DNA of 64,000 nt from Doris montereyensis. Lineage: Eukaryota; Mollusca; Gastropoda; Nudibranchia; Dorididae. This document shows positions 1-11,700 of this stretch, piece after piece. Both the position numbers and the translations under genes were made by a program. The notes below the pieces were generated by a model. The model had not been told where the DNA came from. It did no database searches and was given only the letters and a program-made list of their open reading frames with translations. How positions within the stretch are numbered: position 1 is the first letter of the stretch; each line of letters starts with the position of its first letter. The stretch is taken from the NCBI GenBank assembly GCA_037039925.1, contig JAXRKP010000024.1:527501-591500 (forward strand). Reading direction: 5' to 3'.

Positions 1-906
1 GATACAACTCTGTCTTACTCCTATATCTACATCAAATTCTGCAGATATGTTTCCAGCTACTCTGACTGCACATGTTGGTTTATTGTAACAGCTTTTAATG
101 GCTTCTGTTAAAAGTTGCTCTACATTGTGTCCCTCCTCACAGTGTCAAATGCCTGTTCTAAGTCTATAAAACACAGGCACAAGTCAATGTTTCTCTCAAA
201 GAATGTTTCTATTATTTGTCTAATTGTAAATATGTGGTCTTGTACACTTGTAAATATGCGGTCTTGTACACTTCTTCCTGGTATAAATCCACTATATTGT
301 TCTTCAATCTGATCCTCTACTCATTTCAGAATCCTGGCATACACTTTTCTTGGTACGCTAAGTAATGATCTCCCTCTATAGTTTAAGCATTCCATAGTTG
401 ACCCTTTCTTGTATATTGGTACTACTGTTCCTTTTTTCCAGTAGTCTGGCACCTGTTTGGGCTTCAATGCTTGTTAGCATATTGCATGTAATAGTTTATC
501 TGCCTCTCTCCCTTGGTTTTTAATCATTTCTGGATAAACTTGATTTGCTCCTTGGTGCCTTTCCTAATTTCATTTTTCTTATAACTGTTTGAATTTCTTA
601 CGTTGAGATACCTACATCTTCAGCTGTCTCCTCTGAATTATTTGTTACTCTTACTAAATGATTTGTACTCCTTCTTTCATATTTTCTGGAGGGATCATGT
701 AATTGTTGAAAATACTTTCTCCATGTTTCTTGATTTCGATGTCTCCTTTCATTATTTGCTCCTTTAGCGTTCTTAATTTGTCGTATTGGGCATGCTTTGG
801 TCTTTCTCATTCTTTTCATTGCTCCCCAGAACAGCATTTTGATTTCCTTGATAACTTCCATGAAGTCTTTGTCCAAACTCTTCCCATTGTTCTTGTTTTG
901 CTTTCT
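1..906 (-). mobile_element. Non-LTR retrotransposon (LINE family A), reverse transcriptase fragment, copy 1
   Basis: Read on the minus strand, several frames together encode the linker and the first half of a reverse transcriptase: the pre-RT segment with KYFQQLHDPSR, then a KGTVVPIYKKGS-type motif, the NYRGRSLLS motif, and LCFIDLEQAFDTV with the first part of the catalytic core. The same protein segments occur at 46.3-49.8 kb on the plus strand, so this is another copy of that family. It is cut off by the window edge and at the other side by a CT microsatellite at 911. Frame changes and stops are frequent, so it is not an intact ORF. The family resembles the endonuclease/reverse transcriptase LINEs often mis-annotated as craniofacial development protein 2; I do not assign a clade. 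Confidence 0.8.
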
Positions 907-908
907 AA

Positions 909-1158
<250 letters not shown>

Positions 1159-1160
1159 GA

Positions 1161-1530
1161 AGTAAAACATCAAATGTACCTAGTAACCATTGATTATTAC
1201 TCTGGATACATTGATATTGCACATCTTACAAACATGACTTCAGCAGGCATGATTTTGCAAGCTAAAGAACTTATTTGCCGCTCATGAATTCCAGAAACAG
1301 TTGTATCAGACAAATGGTCCACAATTCGTTTCAACTGAGTTTAAAGCTCTCTTCAGAACCTGGAATGTCCATCATATCATCAGTAATCAACATTATACTC
1401 AGTCAAATGGTGAAATAGAGAGAGCTGTGCGAACAGCTAAAGACATTCTCAAACAAGTAGATGTTCACCTTGCGCTCTTAGCATACAGGGCAACGCCCAT
1501 CACGAGTCTTGACATGAGTCAAGGCAAGGC
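1161..1530 (+). mobile_element. Ty3/gypsy-type integrase core fragment (LTR retrotransposon remnant)
   Basis: The translation shows an integrase catalytic core: VTIDYYSGYIDIA near the start (first Asp), a VVSD motif near 1303 (second Asp), then HHIISNQHYTQSNGEIERAV with the Glu of the DDE triad near 1420, followed by LALLAYRATP. The reading frame is broken: an in-frame TGA lies near 1286 and there is a one-base shift right after the second Asp. After about 1520 similarity is lost. No LTRs, protease or reverse transcriptase of the same element are visible nearby, so this is an isolated fragment. Confidence 0.85.
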
Positions 1531-2478
1531 CGTCTATATTGTACCAGGCCTTGATGCTGGTAGCGTCAATCTGCGTGACGTCATTCTAACAGGCCGGATA
1601 TTACATAGTATTTCCAACTGTATTTTTGCTGACATTAAGATTTAACTTGAAGCTAATTTGTTATTTAAGGAAATAATGCTACAGTTTGAACTATATAGTG
1701 CCTGGATTTTATAGTAAAAACAGTTTTTTTGCAGGACTATATTGACCTTCCGCGTACAATAATTATGAATGAAAAAAATCCAAGAAATGCGGTGTTCGGC
1801 TCTTTTCGTATGATTACGCACCTCTTTTCAAAATGGCAGCGCCCATGAGAGGCTGAATTTTCAAACCTCATCGATTTAATTCTACTATTATCCAAGTTCG
1901 TCTTGATTTAGAGGCTTCACCATTATACTGGAAAAAAACTTGACTATCAGGTATGTAAACAAATGAATGATAATCTAATCTCCCAATCTATAATCTTCTT
2001 AGTCTTAGATCTAGATATAGATCTAGGCCTAATCTAGAATCTAGATCTAGTCTACTCTAAGTTCCTTTTATTCTTTTAGATCCTCCTCTTCATCAATATC
2101 TTTTCCTTCTCCCTGCTGTCTAAATCTAATCTAGATGTAGATTCTAGATTAAGATCTTACTAGGATTCTTGATTCCACCATCTAGATCTAGAAGTGAAAC
2201 ATGTTTTAAATTCTACCATCATGTAGATAGATCTAGATGTAGATCTAGAGATATCCAAGAACATGAACTTTGCTACAATTGAATGGAATGATAGTCTTCT
2301 AATCTAAATCCCTATGTTAGTATTATGAATTTATGTATAGAGAGATCTAGATCTAGTCTAGTTCCAAGATTAAAAAGAAACAAACCTGTCTAGTAAGAGG
2401 AGTTGAAAGGAGCTGCCACATTTAGATCTAGATCTATGTATTATTCTGCTTTTGGACAGGTTTCCATTTAGGCTGTGA
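1531..2478. other. No gene seen; TCTAGA-rich AT-rich spacer
   Basis: No convincing coding sequence. From about 1990 to 2440 the words CTAGATCTAGAT, AGATCTAGATC and variants recur many times in irregular spacing, giving a degenerate palindromic 6-mer-rich tract. A smaller similar tract occurs at 37610-37660. Confidence 0.7.
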
Positions 2479-2891
2479 TTATTCTCCGCCGGGCGGAGAA
2501 TAACCAAATTTGTTTATTTTCCGCCGGGTTTTCTACTGCTGTGGTCTCGCCGGTATCGAGAGCGAGAGGGAAGGAGAGAAAAAAGAAAGAGAGAGAGAGA
2601 GAGAGGCTTCTTCTTCTTCTTCTTCTTCTTCCTCTTCCTTTTCCTCTTCTTCTTCTTCTACTTCTACTTCTGCTTCTTCTTCTCCTCTTCCTTCTCCTTC
2701 TTCTTTTTCTTCTTCTTCATCTTCTTCTTCCTCTTTCTTTCCTCTTCCTCTGAGAGAGAGAGAGAGAGACAGAGAGAGAATCAGAGAGAGAGAGGCTTCT
2801 TCTTCTTCCTCTTTCTTTCCTCTTCTTCTTCTGCTCCTTCTCCCTCCTTCTTTCCTCTTCTTCTTCTTCTGAGAGGAGAGAGGGAGGAGAG

Positions 2892-2926
<35 letters not shown>

Positions 2927-3477
2927 CTTCTTCCTTCTTCTCTTCTTCTTCTTCTTCTTCTTCTTCTTCCTCTTTCTTTCCTCTTCCTTTTCGTTTTTGA
3001 GCATCTCTCCTTAGTCCTAGGACCCTGCTTGCATTGGTAGTATGGTAGCGAAGCACCCGGTATTTGAAACGTTCGAACAGCGGGTCGCTCTCGTTAGTTT
3101 TCTCTGCTCCGACCAAGGAAAATTTACAAAGGTCATTTGTTCATACTGTTTAAGCCATGTTTGCAAATCATGGCAGTTAAATCTTGCTCCTTGGACGAAA
3201 TCCATTATCATCACCAACACAAGTTTGGGAAAGATTCGCACTTCACAAAAGCAGTCCAACAGGGAACAGACAAAGAAACTGAAAGAAATGCCCGGTGGGA
3301 CCGCGTGATCACGTCACCTCTCGATACCGGCGAGACCACGGCATTAGAAGACCCGGCGGAAAATAGACAAGCGCGTGATGATGAGATCACGTCACCTCTC
3401 GATAGCGGCGAGACCACGGCAGTAGAAAACCGGCGGAGAATAAACAAATTTGGTTATTCTCCGCCCGGCGGATAATA
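2479..3477. mobile_element. Foldback-type element with ~84-bp terminal inverted repeats and terminal hairpins
   Basis: The left end (2479-2562) and the reverse complement of the right end (3396-3477) match over about 80 bp with only a few differences. Each end starts with a self-complementary sequence: at the left 2479-2490 pairs perfectly with 2492-2503 around one central base; at the right 3454-3465 pairs with 3467-3477. The right inverted repeat is tandemly duplicated: 3307 onward repeats from 3385 at 78-bp spacing. The core at 2563-3000 is low-complexity (GA)n and (CTT)n, and 3005-3290 is unique sequence without a recognisable protein. No transposase is visible, so it is probably non-autonomous. 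I could not define a target-site duplication. Confidence 0.75.
2575..2995. repeat. Polypurine/polypyrimidine low-complexity core (GA, CTT, CCTCTT)
   Basis: Alternating blocks of (GA)n and (CTT)n/(CCT)n run through the middle of the foldback element. All open frames across it are Ser, Leu, Glu or Arg/Lys homopolymer-like and are not genes. Confidence 0.95.
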
Positions 3478-3629
3478 CTCACTCCTTCCATTTAAGACAA
3501 ATTCTACTCTTAAGACAGTTGAAACCACATAATGCATAAGACAGCTTTCACAAAATGGACCATCCCCATTTCCCTCTTTTGTCAAATTTTACATGTGATA
3601 TTTCCTGCAAGTGTTATATACCATGTTAA

Positions 3630-5424
3630 CCCTTTGAACACTGGCGTCCCAGCCCTTTAAAAAACCCTGGTCCCCCCAGCCAAAATGGCCATTTTTTATA
3701 GATAGTACTAAAGAGGACAGAAGCATAAAACAAACACAACAATGATGGAAGGGAAGTAAATGTATATGCCACAGAATGTTTTACTGACTTTTATCTCAGT
3801 ATTGTTGCTTTCTGTGCACAGAGGCTCTATGAAACTAGAAGATTTTCCTGTTTGGTGTATTCTGAGGCAAAAGGAAAACCTGATGACATAGGCATTGTAG
3901 CATGCCCACATCACAATTTTGATAAAAAGGCGCGAGGCTATCTATAGTGACGACATGATTTATTGAGCCGAGTTAGCTGGTCGTTTTTGTCTGTACCTCC
4001 CATATAGCCGTTGTAATCCAGGATGAGAGCTGGAATGTCAATCACTGTTTCTGTGCCGTCTTTGTTCCTTCGAGTTGTTGTGTCAATGTCAGTGGGGTTG
4101 TGGAAATTAGAAGCAAAAGCAATTTGTTTGCGATCTTGCCAGACGATACATGATAGATTTTCTCGGCACAAAAATCAGACTGGCCACGTTCCAGACATTT
4201 TTTCTTTTTCAGATCATTTGGGAAATATTTCCTGTTGGTGAGAATATTTCCAAGAGCTAGTGTTTGGTACTGTGTGTGCAGTACATGGAATAAACTTATG
4301 GAATTGAAAAATCGATCCATGGTCAAAGCGTAGTTACTGTCGTGATAATCAGCAGATGTCAGGAGACGTATGACAATGTTGCCGACAGCACCTAGATCTT
4401 TGTTTACAGCCTCTTCTCTTCCACTGTAAATTTCTATGCCTACAACGCATCCTGTTTTGCCATCTGTTAGAAGACAGGACTTTATGCCCCACTTGACGGG
4501 CTTGTCTTTTATTTATTGTTTTATGTTTAGTCTATTTTTTGCGGGATCATCCCTTCATCTAAACTCATATATTGATCGCATGTGTAGTAGTGTCTGGACC
4601 TGTGCAGCAATCGGTGTATCAGGGGTCTCATTTTGTAGATCTTGTCATTCTTATTGACATTTTCATCCTCTTCATTGACGACGTGTAAAAACGTCCAAAT
4701 TGACATCCATCTATCCCGAGACATGACAGTTGAGAATCCAGGAGTGACTGTTAGAAAGTTTGTTCCATCTGAATTCCAATAGTTTTCGTATCGTGGCTTT
4801 GTGACAGATGTCTCCATGACCAGTCGAAGGCCTAAAAAAGATTTTTAGTTCTTCTACACTTACTGACTTCCATGTTTTACCATAATGATAGTCAGGCTTT
4901 GCCGTCTTCACCCACTCAGCTCTTCTGTTGGTTTCGTCATGGAGAGTGTTCCAAAATTCTTCATCCAAAAATAAATAAATAAAATCTAGCTCACTGCAGT
5001 CATTTGTCAGATCATCAGGAAGATTTTGTGGACCACACTGAGAATCATCAAATGATGTGTCAATGGCAGACAATGTTTTATTCAACGGGTTGCAAGGTAA
5101 TCAAGAGGCTCAGGCGACACCCTCTTCTTGGGACATGCCCCCCTTCACCACTAGGCCCAGGTACAGGCTTTTCCTCAATTACATTTTGGTCTAAATCTAG
5201 GTCTAGATCTACTTCATCATTGGACATGCTTTTGGCGTCACTCACCGGATAATCTGCATCAAAGTCTAATTCTTCCTCATCCGAATCAAGAATCATCACC
5301 CTAACAGCTGACTCTGATAACCTAGTTTTACCTCTTTTACCTCCTGATGTTGAGGGTTCGAGTTCAGCCTGGTGTATTTGACTCAGAGAATTTGCCCGGT
5401 GTACCGGGCAATAGTGTTCAAGGG
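3630..5424 (-). mobile_element. piggyBac transposon, complete unit flanked by TTAA
   Basis: The left terminus reads TTAA followed by CCCTTTGAACACT (TTAA 3626-3629). The right terminus ends AGTGTTCAAGGG followed by TTAA (TTAA 5425-5428). The two ends are inverted repeats differing by one base and are bounded by the TTAA target duplication that defines the piggyBac superfamily. Internally the minus strand encodes a piggyBac-type transposase. Length is about 1.8 kb, shorter than the ~2.5 kb of the insect prototype. Confidence 0.93.
3938..5330 (-). pseudogene. piggyBac-family transposase, frameshifted
   Basis: Pieces in different minus-strand frames give, in order: an acidic N-terminus (5299 downward), a segment with EEFWNTLHDETN and WKSVSVEELKIFF, the domain with MSRDRWMSIWTFLHVV, the first catalytic Asp in YMSLDEGMIP (~4555), then KPVKWGIKSC and TGCVVGIEIYSG (~4440-4510), a second Asp in TMDRFFNS (~4315), and the last Asp cluster in DYNGYMGGTDKNDQ (~3965-4010). 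These match the DDD(/D) pattern of piggyBac transposases. At least three frameshifts separate the pieces. Because single-base errors are common elsewhere in this assembly, I cannot tell decay from consensus error. A C-terminal Cys-rich zinc-binding tail is not clearly recognisable. Confidence 0.85.
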
Positions 5425-5428
5425 TTAA

Positions 5429-6120
5429 AGCTTAGAACCTGAGGATTCCAGATATTTGACTTTAAAAGATAGCAATGGACTGTGAGGCGAGTAACTTAGC
5501 TTTTAAAAGTCATGTTTTCAGTGAAGACTTGACTCAAGGGGCATAACTGAAAATTCTAGGTCTAATGCCAGTGACGCAATGTTACGGCACTGCAAGGTCT
5601 GTTGACCGAGGTTTCTCTTGGCGTTTTTTTTTAGTGACGAACGCTTGGGCATCTGGTTTGGAAAGTTCTCTAACTTTTCCTTAGTTCTCAATAAGATATG
5701 AAGTCTGTGTTTTTGTTTCCCGACACCTGGGCGTGGAGTCCACGGCCGGTGCCTTACCGTTGATCAGATAACTCGCGTTCCGGATCGTGTGGATGGATGA
5801 AAACCGATGCTTTTTTGTCCCTTTTAAAAAAAAATTCTGCGATTGTACGCCTTTATACTATCCTTTTTAAGTGTTACAGGTTTATCGTGTGTGCCATTCT
5901 GCTGAAAACGGTAAACTTTACGACTTATATAACGAGTGAGGATGCGATACGTATAGGCCGATATTTGCCAATAGAGAGAGGAAAAAGAAAGAAAGGCACC
6001 ACCAACAAAACCTAACGAAAATGAAAGCGTTTTTGCCGACAATGGTTCTTTTTTTACATGTCCGCCCTAGTCGCATTATCACTCCCCATTTTGGTACCGA
6101 AAATTGTGAATTCTCTGTAG
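5429..6120. other. No gene seen
   Basis: AT-rich spacer between the piggyBac unit and a LINE fragment. No protein similarity, RNA gene or clear repeat recognised. Confidence 0.6.
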
Positions 6121-6126
6121 CTTTCT

Positions 6127-7275
6127 CAGCCTTTCAGAAGGGAGACAAAAAGAAGGGCGTTGCAGTAGTCCATATTTGAAAAAACCAATGATACAATAAG
6201 AGTGATTACAACTCTGTTTGATACATACTTTCTGTTCAAATGAATTCTGCTCAATTCTAAAAAGAGAGTTCTACATAATAAGTTAATATAGTTCGACATT
6301 AACAAATTTTTATCAAAACCTTTGCCCAAATTTTTGGCGGTGGCCTTTGGAATAATTTCATTGCCATTTACATTGATTAGGACATTCTTTTCACCAAGTC
6401 TTTTTTTTTGGATGGTCTTTTCATGACCAGGCAATCTGTTTTAGTTTATTTAGTTGGAGTTTTTTTTTTGGTCATCCAATCTTTTAGGTCTGAGATGCAA
6501 TTTTCAAATTACAATGTTATGGGAAAGGTCATTGATGTTTGTTTTGATATAAAGCTGAGTGTCGTCAGCATAGAGATGATACATAATATCATGTTTTTGT
6601 ATTATTTGAATGATTTCTTGGGTGTATAAGATAAACATAATGGGACTTAACCCGGAACCCTGTGGCACATCGAAATGGAGTTTAGTTAATTTAGAAAATT
6701 TGTCTTTTATCTTGATGCGTTGTTTTCTGTTCTTTAAATATGACTCAAACCAGGATAAAACAGTGCCAGATCAGATATTTTAAAAAGATGATTTCAACCT
6801 GTTCAGTAAAATATCGTGATCGATAGTATCGAAAGCAGCACTAAGATCTAAATGGCTTGAGATACAAACATTATTTTTGTCAAGACTGTTTACAAGATCA
6901 TTGAAAACATGCACAAGTGCTGTTTCAGTTGAGTGTCAGCTCGATACGCTGATTGAAAGACTTCGCGATTAAAAAAATTTTGAGTTTGCAAGAGTTGTTT
7001 CAAAACCGCTTTCTCGAGGATTTTGACAGAAAAGACAGGTTTGACACCGGATGATAGTTTTTTAAATCGTTTTGGTCGAGACCTTGTTTCTTTAGAGGGG
7101 AGTTATTATTGCTTCTTCAAACTGTTGAGGCACTTTACCTGTAGTCAGCAAATCATTTATTATGGAAGTGATTGAGCGAGAAGGTCAGGAAGACATTCCT
7201 TTAGAAGGGATGTAGGTCACATGACTTTGATGGTGAATTTAAAATTATATTTTCTGCCTCTTTTTCGGTGACTGG
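6127..7275 (-). mobile_element. CR1/jockey-like LINE reverse transcriptase fragment
   Basis: Minus-strand frames together show the core of a reverse transcriptase: STETALVHVFNDLVNSLDK, DLSAAFDTIDHDIL, DVPQGSGLSPIMFILYT, the catalytic LYADDTQLYI (~6560) and, further on, KNLG, then SNMDYCNALL near the end. Order and motifs are those of CR1/jockey-type LINEs. Stops and shifts occur near 7075-7100, 6960 and 6440. No endonuclease domain or 3' tail is recognisable, so this is a truncated remnant. Confidence 0.85.
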
Positions 7276-8755
7276 ATTCAATACGATGCACCAATATTGA
7301 TGTAAAATGCCATATAAACCCTCAAACCCCCATTCCACACCAACTAACCGCTCCTGTCAACTATAAACTACAAACATTACACATAGATGTAATGGCATTG
7401 CTCATCTCTCAAGGTCTTAGGTAAGACTGCATGTTTGATGAGCACCTTATATCTAAAACGGGAATGACTTTTCTTCAAAATACAGTGCAGACGCACAGTG
7501 AAAGTCTTGCTCTAGCCGGGTCAGGTGTCATAGAACCTTGTTTTAACTAGATATTTTCTATAGTTTGATTAAAGCAGAAACAGGGGATTCTAAAAAGTCC
7601 ATTCTTTTAAACAAAATGTTTGTTTTGTTTTTGTTGTCTTAGACGTTTTAGTGGTCAATATAAATTTCCGTGACACACAAGCTTTGATGTTACTTCAAGT
7701 TCAACTTCATCAAAACTGTTACAATCTCTCTATGTCTTTCTCCTTCCCTCCATCTGTTTGAGACTACTTTGCTCCTTTTTATCCCTCTTTTTTCTGTCTG
7801 TCTACGTGTATTTGTATCTGATTGTCTGTCTGTTAGTCTTTTTTCTCCTTTTGTCTATTTGTTTGTCTCTGCCACTCTTCGTCTCTCTTTCTTTGTTGTG
7901 TCTCAAACTGCATGGTATTGTTTATATTCATGTTGTATATACATATAAATTAAATATAGTGGATGGTCAGAAGACACACCGTATAACAGCATGGTCCACG
8001 TATCAGCAGAGCTATTCTCAGGAAACATAATTTTTCTATGTAAATTGGCCCCCTAACAACACAGCTGGTCGGGCTAACAGCACTTAAATTGTCAAAGTTG
8101 TCAAGACAGATGTTTTTCTTTATAAATTTCAAATATGAACCAGATGTGTAGACGATCAATCCACACTTTTCAGCTGTAATAGATAGGTACTGTTAGTGAA
8201 CTCTCTCTATCTGCCAAAGGGAAGTTGCCAATTTCATCCACCTAGGCCAAACAAACAAACAATGGTCATAGTCTAGCATAAGTCGTTAACAGTGAATCTT
8301 ACTCTACCCGCTAGACAGCGTGTCACAATACACAATGTTTTGTGCAGGTAAAAGAACAATTGTCTACATTCATCATGGCTTAACTTAGGTCACTCAAACA
8401 ACTGAGGTCAATCAAATCAAAGATGCATGTCCAACCAATGTGGCATTGGTGAGTGGGGAAACTTTCATTGATTTGTTGCATACTTTGATTGGCCAGCGAC
8501 TGGTAGAAATGGATGGCCATTGGCGACATAAAGTTCTGTCCGCTTATGAACATGGTCTGCCTACCGGCAAAATTTTTCAATCCCTCAAAGGGTGTGTTCT
8601 TAGACTGCCACTACTGTAGTATTTTCTTTTGAACTTTGCCAGGTTGATTTATTGTCTATGTAAATCAAATTTTTAGAGCAAATAAACAATGTCTTGTCCA
8701 ACATGTAGCATTTGTTATCTTTGGTTACAGTGTGTTGTTTTCTTTTCTCCTACAG
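7276..8755. other. No gene seen; includes CT/TG-rich stretch and region upstream of the glycosyltransferase exon
   Basis: 7740-7900 is a pyrimidine-rich TCTG/CTTT tract. The rest is AT-rich without similarity that I recognise. 8690-8755 ends in a pyrimidine tract and CAG that forms a splice acceptor for the downstream exon; upstream non-coding exons of that gene may lie here but are not identifiable. Confidence 0.5.
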
Positions 8756-11700
8756 GTAATGTTACTATAGAAAAGACAATTCCAACGATGGCCAAAACTG
8801 CCTTCCAAATTTTAAACACCCGCAGGGTCCTTCACACGATGTTGTTTTTGTTTGTAAAAGCCTGGTATCTTCTTGTGAGATTGAAATCGTTTGTGACTTC
8901 CAACTTCTATAGAATTAGTTATACTACGTCTGTGTGTTTATTCGGTGTCAATCTCATCATCTTTGTCTTCGGTTGTCGAACATTCCACTCAAAAGTTTTC
9001 ACTGAATCTGCCACATGGCTTTCTTCCAACATTCCCCCATCACTTCTTTCCTTCTGGGAGTCTAAATGACAGTCAGTCTAGCCACTCTGATAATGTGTTT
9101 GATGACTTCTTGGCCCGTCACGTCTTACATAACTCGTTGATTCATTCCGTTCCTCCAGTAGTTCACGTTATATCTTGTAATCACGGCCCCTTTACTTTTG
9201 CTAATTATTTGAGCGTTGTTAGTGCATTCAAGACATTCAAACCTTCGGCTCTTTACTTGCACGTCAACCAGGAACCAGAATTGGACCCAGATGGTTATTT
9301 TCAGTTTCTTCCTGATCTTGTTAGAGATATACCTGTTATTTCTAAACTGCACCTTAAATTTCCTCTTGCCTGTTCTGGCAGCATCGATGAGCAAAAGTTG
9401 GCTTATTTTCGCATAATTGGCCCAACTGGTGGAGTTGCTACCAACAGTAAGACTCTTTTTGGCTCCCTTAAACGCTTTTGAAGAAATTTTCAACAATAAA
9501 GTAGGCATAGCACTCCTCTCGATTTGGATTTCCTGATGATTGCTTTCGCACAGGCAGACATATTACCAAACATTCCCTCTGACAAAAGAATTGAATTTGT
9601 TGAGTGACAAATCTCAGGTAGTTACATGCACAACCGTGAACAGCTTTTCTTGGAAGAAGGGTCATTTTTGTGTCCACATCTTGGAAGATATATTTCCTGT
9701 TCAGATATTTCCGAAGTGAGAACGATTTTCAGCTCTGGCCAGATGGTCAGGGTATGGGACTTCAATAAGTTAGTTTCGCAACCCGCAAACATGGAAATTG
9801 TTCCTAACATTGTCCACTATGTGTGGCTTGGCAAAAAAATCTTGACTTCTTCGCCTATCTGAGTCTGATCAGCAGCCTGTTTGTGTTTGGTGCTGAAGCT
9901 GTGTACATTCATGGTGAGGAACCTCTGGGTGAACTGTGGTCAAAAGTAAAGAAATGAGCGGCGAGTCAAAGTCATCAATCGAGATTTCCCAACTCAGTGT
10001 ATGGAGATCCAATCAAGCGGTTTGTGTCTCATGCCAGCGATTATCTTAGGGCGGACGTGCTCTTGAGGTATGGAGGTGTCTATGCCGATTGGGATGTCAT
10101 TTTCCTGAAACCGTTGCCTTCGTCAGTCAGACAGCACAATGTCACTGCCTGTGTTGATTGGCCAGCGACCGGCTCCTATCCAGATGTTCTCCAACTTGGG
10201 AGTCCTTGTTGCTGCCGGGAGGCGCAATATTTGCGGCTCTTCTTGGGAATCTATCGATGGTACCTGGATAACCATTGGTCATACAACGCCATTCACATGC
10301 CCTACAAGATTTACGAGAAAAATCCATGGACCTTGAACATTGACAGGCATCTCCAGGTAAATGAGAGGAAATACACAGTTTTTGCATGTATGCGAAAATT
10401 AGTAAATCTAGTTGCTCCATTTGATACATAAAATACCATGCCTTTCTGAATAGTGGAAGCAATATGACATAAGTGAATAATTGTAACCTGTTTCACCTTA
10501 AATTAGTCACAAGATATGTGTCAAAGTAAAAGCAGGAAAAGTGAAGTTTAATGTTAAGATAATTTATGTTAACGTTGTCATAAGATTTGTCCACTTGGTA
10601 TCATTATCAGATGCAATTATCTTAACAATACAGAGCATTTCCACCACTAGCTTAGGCCTACATTTTATTTTTCCACACTTTCTCTGTAGCCTAACCTTAT
10701 GTATCTGAAATGTTTGCCTCACTTCATTATGTAACGGTTATAGTTATAAATGATAAGAGTTAGAACAAAATTAAAAAACATGTGTTAAAAACAATTATAA
10801 TTGCAAGTTGACCTACTCTGCTCGACCTACACTAATTTGCCTATAAATTTAAAAGGGGTGTTGAAGATGCTATTTTATTTTTTACAAATGACGTGTATCA
10901 TCATCATGATACTCCTAAAAAGCTATGTCAGAATTCTTTTTGTTGATTTTTCAAGTGCTTTTAATACAATACAGCCACACATCCTGATTCCTAAATTGTT
11001 AGATATGGGTTTGGGAAAAGTTTCTGGATCTTAGATTTTCTGACCAACAGACCTCAATTTTGTTAGATTAACATCAGAGAATGGTATTTTTGACTCGTCA
11101 GTAATTGTAACAAACACTGTAGCACCCCAGGGTTCTGTCCTTGCACTTATACTCTTTTCTTTCTACACCAATGATTGTAGAACTGCTTTTGAAAACATCT
11201 CAATAATAAAATATGCAGATCTATCCAAGCTCTTATCAGATCAAAAGTAGATCTAATCCATTAGGCTCAAGAAATCAAAAGATTTGTAAAATGGTGTGAT
11301 GACAATTATTTACAACTTAATGTTAACAAAAGAAATGATTTTTGATATGAATGACAAAAAAATCTAGAGTCTAATTTAGATTAGACTCAAAGCACCAATA
11401 TTTAATAAAGCATATATACTTCTATGAGCCATAATTCTTGATTCAGTCACACCTCCAATGTCCAAAGATTAATTACACTTTAATTACAGTATATACTGAA
11501 GGAGAAAGTTATATGACTAGCAGTAGGAGTCTTCACTATAAATTATAATTCTATCAGTCTTTACTGAAGTGTCCTCTCACAGTTGTTGGGAAGACAAATA
11601 ACGCCCATAATGATATTGTTATAAAAGATGAAACAGTTGAGAAAGTTAATGAATATATATATCTTGGCATAATTTTTGACGAGAAGCTAGAATGGCAAAA

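Noticed and set aside
2475..3116. Ser-, Leu-, Glu- and Lys/Arg-rich open frames
   Set aside because: Products of polypurine/polypyrimidine tracts inside the foldback element.
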